Shown: piece by piece, positions 35,444 through 46,217 of the stretch | How positions within the stretch are numbered: the stretch's first letter is position 1 | How the letters are laid out: each line of letters opens with the position of its first letter | Assembly (NCBI GenBank): GCA_930367215.1 | Contig: OV884056.1 | Span: 48,980,308 to 49,044,307, forward strand | Direction of reading: 5' to 3' | DNA length: 64,000 nt | Source: Pollenia angustigena | Taxonomy: Eukaryota; Arthropoda; Insecta; Diptera; Polleniidae | Made by a program: the position numbers and the translations under genes | Notes under the pieces: generated by a model | The model's database searches: none | Told to the model about the DNA's origin: nothing | The model's input: only the letters and a program-made list of their open reading frames with translations

Positions 35444-36060
35444 ACTAGCTGACCCGACAGACGTTGTCCTGTCCAAACAAGGAAAAATGTTTGCGTTCGA
35501 TTTTTAAAATCCGTTAAAAAGATACGAACATTTGAAAGAAAAATTAGTCAATTCGATGGAGCCGTTTTCTGATTTTAGGTAAATCGAAAAAAGTGGGCGT
35601 TAAAGTTGGACCGTGGCGATGATTTTAAAGAAAAAATCGTCCAAATCGGTCAAGCCGTTCTGAAGTTATGCGCTAAATAGAAAAAGTGGACGTTAAAGTA
35701 GGCGTGGTACATTTTTCTTTGGATAAAAACGTAAAATGGATTAATACGAACATTTAAAAGAAAAATTAGTCAAATCGATGGAGCCGTTTTCTGATTTTAG
35801 GTAATTCGAAAAATGGGGGGGCAAAATTTTCTTTCGTATGAATCTAAGTTGGACCATGACGATCATTTTAAAGAAAAAATTTTCCAAATTATATAGATGA
35901 CGCCCCTCCACCCGCAGACCGAAAATCAAAAATCAGACTTCACAGTATCACCCGCCTGAATATTCTGAAGATTCCCTGAAAATTTCATCAAAATCGGCCC
36001 AGCCGTTTTGGAGTTCATACGTTACATACGTACACACATCCTGTTTTATATATATAGATT
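35444..36060 (+). repeat. AGCTGACCCGACAGACGTTG-type dispersed repeat, copy A
   Basis: It starts CTAGCTGACCCGACAGACG and ends ATCCTGTTTTATATATATAG. Repeated internal blocks have ATCGATGGAGCCGTTTTCTG and AAGTGGGCGTTAAAGT. A second copy, inverted, lies at 46208-47455. The tail AAATCGGCCCAGCCGTTTTG plus the ATATAGAT end is shared in type with 2610-3234. Similar sequences are widespread in insect genomes. I cannot assign a class; a non-LTR-derived origin is possible. Confidence 0.65.
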
Positions 36061-36190
36061 ATGAGGCCATAAGTAATTCTTAGTCGATTTAGCCATATCT
36101 TTCTGTCATTCTGTCCGTATGTTGAAAACATGCTAAATTTTGAAAGAATCTAATAGTCCTAGTGATAGTCCTCCCAAGCAGTTTGGGATG

Positions 36191-38483
36191 GAATCACTTT
36201 ATTCATTGCTTAATAAATTATATGGGGCAGTTCCTGTTACTAAGGTAAAGAAATTTTCGAATAAAAATCTTTGTGATATTGAACAAGTTAAAATAGCGAG
36301 AAATTTAAGGGGCATTTCGTTTAGAGCATATCTGGAAGACAGTAATGAGGGTAATTGGAAAATATATTGTAGGCACAGGAATAGGGTAAAGACCATTTTG
36401 AGAAGGTATAAGGCGGATTATTGGAATCGTAAATTTGATGATTGCAGTAGTAAGGACATGTGGAGGATTATCAATCGTCAAAATAAAAAATTGTACAAAT
36501 TATTTTGATATCCATGAACCGGAAGAGTTTAATAGACACTTTATCTCTTCCCAATCTCCTCCTGATTATAATGTTCCTAATTTTAATGAAATTTCAAGTG
36601 CTGGATTCAAATTTATACGTATTACGCGGGATGAACTTTTTCTGGCAATGACAAAGACAAAATCCAATTCCTTGGGGGTTGATAACTTACCACTGAAATT
36701 TATTAAAATAATTTACCCATACATAGAAAATTTACTACTACCCAACAAACCAAATGACTTGAGAAAAATATTATAATAAGCTTACCAACACAAGCGTTAA
36801 GCTTGAAAAAAGTTTTAGAATATATTGAAAAAGGCTATCGTAACAATTGTAGAAAAATCAAAACGGAACCCTCGTTAAAATATTACATATGCATGATTAA
36901 TATAAGCTTATATTATATTAGAAACATTTGTTTTTAATAAGATTTTCTCAAGCATTATTAATAACTGCTTGTGAATCCATATTTTATAAACATTTTCTTA
37001 AGTGAAATTAAGAAAAGCTTAGAAAACACTGTTAATATAAGCTTATTCTCAAATTGTATTGTAGTTTGATTACTATATGGTATGTTGGGTACATGTTTTT
37101 AATAATGTTTTAATGACTTCTTCCTATCCATGTATTTGGAAAACATCTAGAATTGTACCCATCGGGAAAAAGGGCTCAGGTAGAGTCATTGAGAATTACC
37201 GACCTATCAGTGTTTTACCTTGTTTGTCTAAAATATTTGAAATTATTTTGAAGGATCAAATTCTAGGGCACTTACACAAATAAGATGCTTAGTAACTGTC
37301 ATTTCGGATTTAGAGCTGGGGGTAGTACTTCTGGCTTATTACTGAGCTTAACTGAACTTATTCGTCAAAATCTCAATAATAGGAAAATATCGACACTAAT
37401 ATCTCTTGACTTAAGTAAAGCGTTCGATACTATTAATCACTCTGTTTTAATTGCAAAATTAACTTCACAATTTAATTTTTCTCATATTCTTGCAGATTAA
37501 TTTTTTCATATTTACATGATCGCAAGCAATTCGTGGGAATAGGTAATAGGATGTCTTCAGTATCGGTATGTTCGAGCGGTATTCCACAGGGCTCGATTCT
37601 TGGTCCTTTATTATTTTTAATATATATGAATGACTTCGTTGATTTTATTGGTTCCACTCAATGCAGAACCTTTATATTTGCTGATGACATCAACATTTTA
37701 TTTACTGGTAATATTCATTTCTTGGATTGCCATGAGGCTACTATTAATTATATATTGTCTTCGGTTTTTGATTGGTCATTAATAAATAAGCTTAAGTTTA
37801 ACCCCACTAAAACAAGAGCTTTGGCCTTTGGGCATGGAAATGGTGATCATTTGCCTCTTAAAATTGTATTTGATAGGACTCAAATACCTTTTGTTAATTC
37901 AATTAAATGCTTGGGTTTAATCCTCGATGGCAATCTAAGATTTGATTTACACATCTCGGCTACTGCTGCTAGAATCAATGGCATGTTGCGCGTTTTATAT
38001 AGTTTCAATTGTTACTTACCGGTAAGAACTAAATTTAAATTGGCCTATGCACTTCTTATGACTCATATTCTTTATTGTCTGGAGATTTATAGTGGCACAT
38101 CTTCATTTAATATGAGGCGGGTAAAACTTATATTTAATCGGATTATTAGATTTATATTTTGCTTGCGAAACCACGACCATGTATCAAACTATGCTCACAA
38201 ATTTTTGGATTGTTCATTTCAGAATTATGTTAAAATACGTGCCTTGTATTCTTTCTACAAGATTATTAAATCTCGTTCCGCATTTTACGTAGATCCTTTT
38301 TACCACTTTTCTAGATCAACCAGAAATCCTAACTTAATTTTGCCTAGAATTAATAATTCTTATTATGAAAAATCATTCAAGGTAAGATCATGTACGCTTT
38401 ATAATAATCTTCCTATCAGCCTCAGAACCTTTGAATTGTCTCTGCCAAGCTTTAAACGGGAACTCTTCAAATTGTATCATTAG
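36191..38483 (+). pseudogene. Non-LTR reverse transcriptase ORF2, broken
   Basis: The reading order is a pre-RT linker (KDMWRIINRQ), a frameshift near 36500, then DELFLAMTKTKSNSLGVDN (RT block 1 region). The MITE interruption follows, then ENYRPISVLPCLSKIFE, a stop after LGHLHK, FGFRAGGSTS, LDLSKAFDTINH (first catalytic Asp) and a frameshift at about 37498. It continues with SSGIPQGSILGPLLF and the catalytic FADD box at about 37680. The thumb and C-terminal tail run open to a stop at 38483 (317 codons in that frame). The N-terminal endonuclease is absent. Three or more frame breaks make it inactive. Confidence 0.87.
36741..37089. mobile_element. TA-flanked MITE inside the RT pseudogene
   Basis: Ends CCCAACAAACC and GGTATGTTGGG form an 11-bp inverted repeat with one mismatch. 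TA flanks both sides (36739-36740, 37090-37091). Removing the 349 bp and one TA rejoins the reverse transcriptase reading frame across the site (IENLL continuing to HVFNNVL), which proves the borders. A second inverted pair with AAGCTTA-type motifs lies inside. Confidence 0.93.
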
Positions 38484-39242
38484 TACCTTTTCTTCGAAGG
38501 ATTATAAATTGTTAAACAGTTATTAAATAGTTATTAAATTTTATTACTCATTATTGTTAAATATTAATACATTAATCATATATGGCCTTATGGGCTCGAT
38601 TAAATAAAGAACATAATAATAATAATAATAATAATAAATCCATAGAAATGTGGAACAGCTAACAATAACGGAATGGTCCGATTTTCTTTGTATTTGGCAC
38701 AAATTAGTTTTTTATGACTAGAAATTTTCTTGTGAAGATCGGTCCAAAATTTATCATAACCCCATATAAAGCCTACTTTTGAAAAACTTGAGTACGTTCG
38801 CCTTATGCCATGACGAATAATGCTTTTACAAAATTTGGTATGTCATAGTTTTAAACGAGTAGATATCACGCTGCCAACAAAGAATTGGTTGATAGTTTAC
38901 TACAGGCTTTATAAAGACCGTACTATTTAAATAGGCTTTAATACGCAACGAATTATTATACTTTGAGATCTGCTTTTAATAATTTTTGCCTATAATTTTA
39001 CGATATAAAGCCCAATACTGAAATATTCTTACTCTGTGTAGAGGGTATCAAACAAACGGCACAGCCGAATATAACACATTTACTTGTTTTTAAAATAAAA
39101 TCAAATTATTTCAATTATTTTTATAAAGGAATTCTTTTAAATATGCACAATTTAATTTGAAAAAATAAATATGAATAACCAATTTAAAATGAAAAGTGAC
39201 TAAACAGTTTGGGATATACGCAATTAGCGTAGAAATATCTAA

Positions 39243-39300
39243 AACAAGTTGATATGATTTAAACGGCTGTGCCAAATCTTAGATACCCTCCATTAGGAAT
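39243..39300 (+). repeat. Degraded 5' end of a mini-me-like repeat
   Basis: CAAGTTGATATGATTTAAACGG followed by GGCTGTGCCAAATCTTAGAT and ACCCTCCATT resembles the termini at 23974 and 30489 (only the first 20 bases of each phrase are diagnostic). The rest is not recognisable. Confidence 0.45.
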
Positions 39301-39724
39301 CGAAATACAATAAATTAGTATTTGAGAAGATTTTGCTGCGTTAAAAAAAGGACTATCGCTAGAAGAAAAGGCGAGCCAGAATGTAAAGACAAGCAAGACC
39401 AACCTGATAATACCCTACACGCCTTTGAGTAAAATCTCAACTTGTGGCATACGGTCAAAATCATAAGCAAAGTTTTGTTTTAAGGTTTATGATTTGTATA
39501 AAAATTATTTAATATTGAAATAAACATGAGATCGGTAATTTATGGATTCCTTCACTTTCGTTTGAGTGCGTTAAATAGCACTTAGTCGCGCGTAACTTCA
39601 ATAAAATATATTTTCCTTAGCGGTATTTTACGGATGCTTACTTAATAAAATCATAGAACATTTTTAAATTAAATAGACTGCTAGTATATTCCAAGTATAT
39701 AATATTATAGTTTTTTTATCCAAT

Positions 39725-40385
39725 TTTCATATTTTTGATTAGGCTAAAGTTCATTAAATTCAACTTTCATTAAGTTATTTTTTATGAAGAAAGGAATTTT
39801 ACAACATGAAATTAATTAAAATTTTTCATTCTTGACTGCCGTGGGGCTCGAACCCAGGCCGTGGGGCTCGAACCCGGACAGGTTACCCTTACATGCTTCA
39901 ATTGCAACCACTCAATCTCTTCAGAGGGTTTGGCCGTTTAACACTCACAGCCATTGAGAAGACTGCTGGCAGTCAATAGTCAAAGTTGCTTTGAATAATA
40001 TTCCATTTTAATTGATTTGCATGTTTTTCCTTACTTTTGTTTTTTCGTACTTTTTGTCAAGAATTCTTCTCGAAGTCCCAAGTCCAAAGTTCATTTTTTG
40101 TTTTTTATTTGTTTGTCTTTCTTTTTCTTGTTGACCTTTTTCAGCACAACTTGAAGGACAAATGTAAACATAGAGCTCGTTCCCTAGCCTTCAACAATAA
40201 TTAGTATTGTGGTTATTTTGTTGAACTGTTTATGGTTTTTAATCCGAATTTTGATATTTTTAATCAGGCTAAAGTTCTTCAATTTCAATTTTCATTAAAT
40301 TATTTGTTTATGAAGAAAGGAATTTTACAACATGATATTAATTAAAATTTATTTATAATTTTTCATTCTAGACTGCCGTAGTGCC
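39725..40385. repeat. Direct duplication of about 110 bp, 530 bp apart
   Basis: The blocks at about 39735-39845 and 40255-40375 share AGGCTAAAGTTC, ATGAAGAAAGGAATTTTACA and TTTTTCATTC followed by GACTGCCGT. Between them, 39840-39885 carries a 21-bp tandem duplication of CCGTGGGGCTCGAACCC. On the minus strand this contains a pol III B-box-like GGTTCGAGCCC, suggesting a decayed tRNA-derived sequence. Confidence 0.6.
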
Positions 40386-40944
40386 ACGGCCATCTATGAA
40401 TTGGGCGATCCTAAGGGTTTTCGATTAATACAACAATAAATCTATGGAATACATGCAAAAAGGCAGGAAATTTCCAACTTAAAACCTCTTGCAGTGATGG
40501 AGGATATAAAATGTCAAACGTTTATAGTCGGGCTTGACCACTTGGGAGTAAAAGGCAATTTTCTGAAGTGGTTTTAGAGAAATACTCAAATCAATTCGAA
40601 GCGGTATTAATAGTATGGTGAGTACTATTACTTTTTGAATAAAGTACAGAACGATTGATTCATGTATTGATTTTCAATTGCGGAATACTTAACTTTTTCA
40701 TATTCAATACCGAATTCTTAATTGAAATATGTATTCCGAAAATGAGATTGATTTAAGTAAAACTAAAATTGAATAAATCTTAAAATGTGCTTAAATCAAG
40801 TAAGTATGTATTGTAAAGTTGATTTATTTTGAATTGTATTATGATTTATTTACTTACCCGTTTTACATCTCACAGAATTTCAAATCTAAAACTCCAGCAT
40901 CATTCCCGATATGGTTTTTAATTTCAAAACTTAATGTACATATA

Positions 40945-41417
40945 TCGAGCCCTTATAGCAAAATTGATGTAACCAACAAAAATAAAATTTTACAGGAGAA
41001 GGGTTTTTTTTAAATATTTCTGCTTCAAGTCTAGGGTTTCGTTTGAAATTGCTTTTGCTCTTGTTTCGTAACGGTACTTCTCAGAGATATGAGATTTTTA
41101 GAGATGATGCAAATTATCAAAAATTATCGACTTTCATCAAAACACAAAAATCTTACGGGCATGTTCTGACAATAGCAAAACATTGGCGATTCTGACTTAA
41201 AATCGCAAATTAGGTGTCTTATAAATCGCAAAAGCAGGAATTTTGGCGACTTCAAATTGCAAAAGAGAACTAGAATATTTGTAAAAAAGCAAGCTAAACG
41301 CACGAGTTTAAAAACACCACAAAATAAATCTGGCGTTTTGCGATTTCAAATCGTGCGATTGTCAGGACATGGCCGTTAAATGTTGTTGGTTACATCATAT
41401 TTGTTATTAGGGCTCGA
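40945..41417. mobile_element. TCGAGCCCT-ended MITE, copy 2, with nested insertion
   Basis: Ends TCGAGCCCTTATAGCAAAA and the complement of TCGAGCCCTAATAACAAA match the element at 30199-30458. Inner landmarks TTTTACAGGAGA and TCGTAACGGTAC are shared. Flanking bases are ATAT on both sides. The paralogous empty site is near 141-147 in copy A. Confidence 0.85.
41156..41375. mobile_element. Harbinger-like MITE, 220 bp, TTA target duplication
   Basis: Ends CGGGCATGTTCTGACAAT and the complement of CGGCCATGTCCTGACAAT agree at 16 of 18. TTA lies on both sides (41153-41155, 41376-41378). The interior repeats AAATCGCAAA phrases. It is nested in the TCGAGCCCT MITE. Confidence 0.85.
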
Positions 41418-41441
41418 TATAACTGAAAATATAAACTAAAT

Positions 41442-41622
41442 CAGCGTTTAAAAAACTGCAGTCAAAATAAAAAAAATTACAATTTCTTCCACTTCCTTAT
41501 TTGTTGCTTTTACTTGTGATTTATTAAAACCAAACCAACCAAAAAGCTAAAAGTTGTGCACAATTTTTTTTTTTTTTTTTGTACGACAGTTTTTGGTTTC
41601 GACTGCAGTTTTTAAAACTCTG
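41442..41622. mobile_element. hAT MITE, 181 bp, exact 8-bp TSD with known empty site
   Basis: Ends CAGCGTTTAAAAAACTGCAG and the complement of CAGAGTTTTAAAAACTGCAG. The 8-bp duplication AACTAAAT flanks it at 41434-41441 and 41623-41630. Copy A of the host repeat has a single AACTAAAT (as ATTTAGTT, 113-120) and no insertion. Confidence 0.95.
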
Positions 41623-42397
41623 AACTAAATGAGAAGCAAGAGTTCTCAATTTTACTTTTGAAACATGAAAATAATGTGTTTTTGTCTTGTTCTGTTGTTT
41701 CTAAACACAACAAAAAAAATCGTTTTTAAACTACTTGTGTGTTGTAATGTCTGCAACAAACGTTGATAAGTTAAATGAAATTAAAACGTTCACTTTGTAA
41801 TTTTACTTTCAGAGCGGCACTACCAACAAAAGGTTTTATTTTTTTTTTCGTTGTTGTTCATATTTTAAGAAATTCCGTGATTGATTTTCGAAAGTAATCC
41901 CGTTAAGGATTGCTTTAAGAACGTTTTAGCGTTATTCCTACTTGAATTTTTGAGTACGCCTCGTACTTAAAGTAAGCATAAACAACTTAATTTATCTCTA
42001 GTATTTTTTTTCTGTGTGGGGTCTTTTAGCCAATTCACATGGAGGCTTTTACGACGTCGCTTTGTCGACGTCACTTTTGGTTTGTTGGTGATCGGTGTAG
42101 AGAAGAAAGAGGGGTAAACAAAACGACTCGTTTTGTGTTTTGCATGTCGTTTTTTATATTTCTCTTTTAAATTTTTCTTTTTACGTTTTATTCTTTTTCT
42201 TACTTTGAAGTGTGTGGTTAAAAATACAGTGAGACCTCGATTATCGATGATAGACGGGACCGTCAGCATTCATATTTTTTTTTTTTTTTTTTTTGTGTTT
42301 CTTATTTAATGTAAATATATAATCTATTATTATGTGAACATGAGTAATTTTGGCAGAACATTTTCCAGTACGTTGGGAAATTACGATTCTTCGTTTA

Positions 42398-44296
42398 TTA
42401 TACCCACACCACAATAGTGGAGAGGGTATTATGCATTTATGCTGATGTGTGTAACGCCTAAAAATATTGGTCCTAGACCCACCTTAAAGTATACCGATCG
42501 ACTCAGAATCACTTACTAAGTCGAACTAACGATGTCCGTCCGGCTGGCTGGCAGGCTGGATGTCCATGTAACCTTGTGCGCAAAGTACAGGACGCAATTT
42601 TGGAGATAATTTGATAAAATTTGGGATATAGGACCACGAGGGAAGATAGGGAGAAATTTCTTCCTCTCAGAAACTATCAAACCGATTTTAATGAAATTTA
42701 AAACTTACATAGAACCATATCTTCATGGACACAAAAGGGATGAATTTTTTAAAAAAAATAGGACCACGAGGGGAGATAGGGCCAATTTCTGCCTCTCAAA
42801 TCAATTTTAATGAAATAAAAAAAAAATAGATAGATCCATACACAGAAAAAAGTAAAAAACGGTTTTAATCACCAAAATAATTGAAACAAGCAAAAAATTG
42901 TTTAATTTTGCACCTATCACCGAAATGATTATACCAATTACTCATATTTGCAAAAAATGCAAAACAAGGATTTTTTTCCAATTAAAAAGTTTTTACATTT
43001 TAATTACAAAAATAATTGAAAAAATTATTAATATTAAACAATATTTTAATTGAATGAATTAACAAATTAATTAAAAAAAAAATCAATATTTTAATTGAAT
43101 GAATTACTAAAGTAATTGATTACAATACAAAAAATTAATTATTTTAATAATTGTATTGATTAAAACAGTGATTGAATTTTTGCATTAAATCGATTAAATT
43201 TTTAATTGAATAAATTAAACAGTGTATTTGAAATACATTCTAAATTCAATTACGCAAATTATTCAATCAAACAAATTGTTAATTGAATAAGTTTGTTAAA
43301 TCAATTCAGTTGAGGGTTAAATGAAGCAAAATAATAATATTTAAAATATATGTTTTATTTATATATGGTTTAAAAATAACTTGTTTTATTTGTTTAATTG
43401 TAATAGCTCATGCTTAATTGTACAAATTTTGGAAGATTCTTTGACAGAGGAATTTCATACACACAACATAAAATTGTAGAATAACTCTGATTCTTCAGGG
43501 TATTAAAGATTGAAAACAAAAAACTGTTTTTGTTGTGTAATTTGGCTGTACTTTTTTCACCTATTCAATTTGAACGCACAACATGAAATGACGCCAAAAA
43601 TAATTTAAGAATTAACAAACAAAGAAAATAAACACCAAATTTCGATAGCGACCACAACCACCGTCAACATTGTGGTCAGCCACAAGGCGATTTTTTATTT
43701 TACGCATAATATACATATGAATGTAGGCTCATTATTGACATTGTTGATGGTCATAATTGTATTTCGTCTATAACAAATTTCAGTTCATTTTTTACTAGTT
43801 GATAGTTTTTTTTTTTTTTGCACGCGACGCTTACTGTTCTTTTTGATGACAAAAACATGTGTGTATGTACATGTAAGGGCAAAGACAATAAATTTATAAA
43901 GATGTTGGTTGCACTTGTAACATTTGTCGTAAACTGTTGATGAGGGAGGAAAGTAACAAGGAGAAAGCAACAAAGTGTTCAATTCAAACAACCGAGTTGA
44001 TTGATTCAATTAAACTTTTAATTAAAATTAAGCTTAAAATCAAGTAAAATTTTAATTGAAAAAAATATTTTTTTTAATTCAATCAATTAAGAACGTAATC
44101 AAATTTATTTTAAAGTTCAAAAATCACTATTAATTGAAAAAAAACTGCCAATAATTGTTTCTGTGTATCTATATGGACACATACCATACTATAGTTTTTC
44201 AAAAATAGGACCACAAGGGGGCAATTACTGCCCCTCACAACACTGTGGTGTAGGGTATCATATGGTCGGGCTTGACCGACTATACTTTCTTACTTG
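42398..44296 (-). repeat. GTCGG mini-me-like repeat, copy split by CACAG element
   Basis: Left part (42398-42838) begins TTATACCCACACCACAAT, and the right part (44166-44296) ends GGCTTGACCGACTATACTTT. It corresponds to 13101-13805. The interruption falls within its TCCATATATATGGA tract. Confidence 0.75.
42841..44165 (-). mobile_element. 1.3-kb TA-flanked element with CACAGAAAA ends, copy B
   Basis: Ends CACAGAAAAAAGT and ATTGTTTCTGTG, flanked by TA (42839-42840, 44166-44167). It is the inverted relative of 3874-5193 along its full length, including the less AT-rich core at about 43520-44010. The frame at 43785-44009 gives a product alignable to that of copy A (shared KFIVFA and CTYTHVFVIKK segments). 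No recognised transposase. Confidence 0.85.
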
Positions 44297-44557
44297 ATTA
44301 AATTGGTTTTGATTGTTTAAAAGTAAACGAAAAAAAGATAGTTTGCTTAAATTTCGGATAACTGAGGTAATGCCAGATAATAGAGGTATTTCAAATCAAT
44401 GCCGGTTAATAAGGCCATACTGTAAATAAAAAAAACATGCAACCAAAAATCATGGTATGAACGCAAAGATATTTTGGAAGTTGCTTTAAAAGGGAATTAA
44501 GATAAAACGACGTCGTAAAAGCCCACATGTGAATTGAGTTTTTGTCTTTATACTCAC

Positions 44558-44685
44558 TAGGGATATCGAACGGTTATTCTTCAACCGGTTCTAACTGTAT
44601 ATTTTAGTTTTGCCGGTTAACCGGTTATTTTTTCGGAATATTCGAAAACCGATTTTTAAAAAATGTCGAATAATCGATGTCCCTA
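44558..44685. mobile_element. hAT-like MITE, 128 bp, TAGGGA ends, 8-bp TSD
   Basis: Ends TAGGGATATCGA and TCGATGTCCCTA. The duplication ATACTCAC is exact at 44550-44557 and 44686-44693. The interior has ACCGGTTAACCGG-like palindromes, similar in style to the 17077-20426 family. Confidence 0.9.
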
Positions 44686-44693
44686 ATACTCAC

Positions 44694-45530
44694 TCAGATG
44701 GCTTCTCTTTGAGAGTTATAAACAAATATTGCGCTTTCGAAACAATTATTGATTAGTCCGTTAATTCTTATAAAAAGTTACTTCCATCCCGTGATTTTGT
44801 TGTCAAATAGTTATTTTAAGAGATTTGTTTTTATGTGTTAAATTGATTTTCAGACAAGAAGTTTTATAGGAAATTTGGATCAATTCAAAATAAAATTTTG
44901 GATTGTAAAAAAATTAATGGCGTCGAATCATTGGCACTTATATTTTTAAGAGATTTTTGGTTCCTTAAAGTAAAGTTAATAGAGCTAAAACGATTTCGGA
45001 TCTTATATGTATGTATATAAGCTTTAGTAAGTTTATTACCTTGTAACAACGACATTTGATGAACACGTTTAAATGGGCAGTTCCAGAAGTTATTTAAATT
45101 GTTTCCCAAATAATTTTATATGTATGTAAAGTTCACTTTTTTATATTTTGGTGTAAAGCGCAACTAGCCCTACATTTAGTAACAGAAGGGATAACGGTTG
45201 AATAACATCGTCCTAAAATACAACCTTATTTGCATTCTGGCGTTACATTAAAAAAAAGTAGACTTTTCTCTGAAAATGCTTTAAACGAGCATAGATTTTT
45301 AAATTTTATAGCTCGAAAAATAAATTTATATAAGTTTTATACAAAACGGGTTGCCCAATTCGCAGTCTCATTCAGTTTTGTAATGCAAGTTAAAATCTTC
45401 TGTTTTTTAACGTCACGCCAGCGCATATTTTTGCTTACTTGTATGTATCTGCAAATCCTTAACGTCGATTGTTGTAATTTTTTCCTGAATATAGTGCTAC
45501 ATACTTCATTACTTTACATATGGGCCTGGG
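44694..45530. other. No gene recognised
   Basis: AT-rich. Open frames at 44885-45109 (minus) and 45230-45559 (plus) have no domain and no splice support. Confidence 0.4.
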
Positions 45531-45884
45531 GTCACGAACGTACGTTTGTACGCTTTTGATGTACAAATAATTTAGAAAACAAAACTTTTCCTAGCATTTT
45601 TTCTTTTGCGATTCGATAGCATTTGGGTGGCTCTATGTTAAGTGCAAAAGATGGATTTCATCGAGTTACATAAAGTTTTCATAATAATAGTTATAAACAT
45701 TTGGTCACGAACGTACGCAAAATAGAAGTCAACTTTGGCTGACAGTAGTGAAATGTTAAAATCTGCTTAATGGCAAGGAATATTCAAAAGTGATTAATTT
45801 ATTTTAAAAGTGTGTTAATGTAGGTCTCCACCCAGTATTTACAAAATAAAATATCTCTCTTGGTTTTTGTTAAATTGCATTATG

Positions 45885-46207
45885 TACCGGTCGCGAACGT
45901 ACGATTTTTTCATATGTTTTTTATTATTATCACCATGAATTTTCCCATAAATATCTTAAAATTTCCTTAACAAAAAACTTAATACTCAATTTACAATTGA
46001 TTGTAATGGAGAGATTATGAAGAAAGAGTGTTACTTAACATAACATATTTTTTGCATGTAAAAAAGTAAATGGCTTTAGAAGAAGCTTAAAAATAATATA
46101 TAAAATTTTCAAGTTTCAAGTTTCAAGTTTCCAGCGCAATTTCCTCAAGTAAAACAGCTGAGATGTGAAACCATTCTTTTATAAAAACATAGACTTTTTT
46201 TATAATA
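45885..46207 (+). repeat. Repeat shared with 17715-18036
   Basis: Almost the same sequence as 17715-18036, for example TATTATTATCACCATGAATT and TTTACAATTGATTGTAATGG. Its continuation (AACAATAAAAGACGATG) is found at 47456 after an insertion. In the other copy the continuation is at 20070 after the hAT element. Confidence 0.8.
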
Positions 46208-46217
46208 ATCTATATAT

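Larger units (their letters stand above)
36191..38636 (+). mobile_element. 5'-truncated non-LTR retrotransposon with (AAT)n tail
   Basis: A reverse-transcriptase-bearing element lacking its 5' half, ending in an (AAT)n run at about 38611-38636. The left boundary is where similarity to the host mini-me-like repeat stops. A 349-bp TA-flanked MITE (36741-37089) interrupts it. Clade is uncertain; the motif style (ENYRPISVLP, FADD) suggests the CR1/L2/Jockey group. Confidence 0.8.
35370..39087 (-). repeat. Decayed mini-me-like repeat carrying two insertions
   Basis: The left portion (AAGTTTGTCATTCCGTTTGG, then ATTCATCTAAGACCCCAT, later TTAGTCGATTTAGCCAT and CAAGCAGTTTGGGATGG) matches the right end of the family inverted. 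The right portion (38640-39087) has the unit marker GTGAAGATCGGTCC and ends CGGCACAGCCGAATATAAC. It is interrupted by the GCTGACCC-type repeat (35444-36060) and by a non-LTR element (36191-38636). Confidence 0.6.
40660..41720 (-). repeat. Dispersed repeat, copy B (with three insertions)
   Basis: Inverted counterpart of 1-445. The uninterrupted order in copy A shows that 40945-41417 and 41442-41622 are insertions here. The first of these is itself interrupted by a third element (41156-41375). Confidence 0.75.
42227..44422. mobile_element. Pogo/Tigger-like MITE, TA-flanked, split by nested insertion
   Basis: Ends CAGTGAGACCTCGATTATCG and the complement of CAGTATGGCCTTATTAACCG, with TA on both sides (42225-42226, 44423-44424). 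Only about 170 bp at the left and 125 bp at the right belong to it. The CAGT start and TA flanks resemble pogo/Tigger elements, which is inference. Confidence 0.7.
42031..44536. mobile_element. Outer MITE-like element with CAATTCACATG ends, hosting a nested stack
   Basis: The termini are inverted copies of about 28 bp with three mismatches, carrying GGCTTTTACGACGTCG. Target duplication is unclear. Its own sequence is about 300 bp; the rest consists of three successively nested elements (42227-44422, 42398-44296, 42841-44165). Confidence 0.75.

Noticed and set aside
39830..39925. Possible tRNA gene on the minus strand (GGTTCGAGCCC)
   Set aside because: A B-box-like phrase is present, but the acceptor stem does not pair and a 21-bp tandem duplication breaks the 3' end; a decayed tRNA-derived repeat is more likely.
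41967..42269. Lys/Arg-rich 100-codon frame on the minus strand
   Set aside because: It crosses the ends of two MITEs (42031 and 42227), so it cannot be an ancestral gene.
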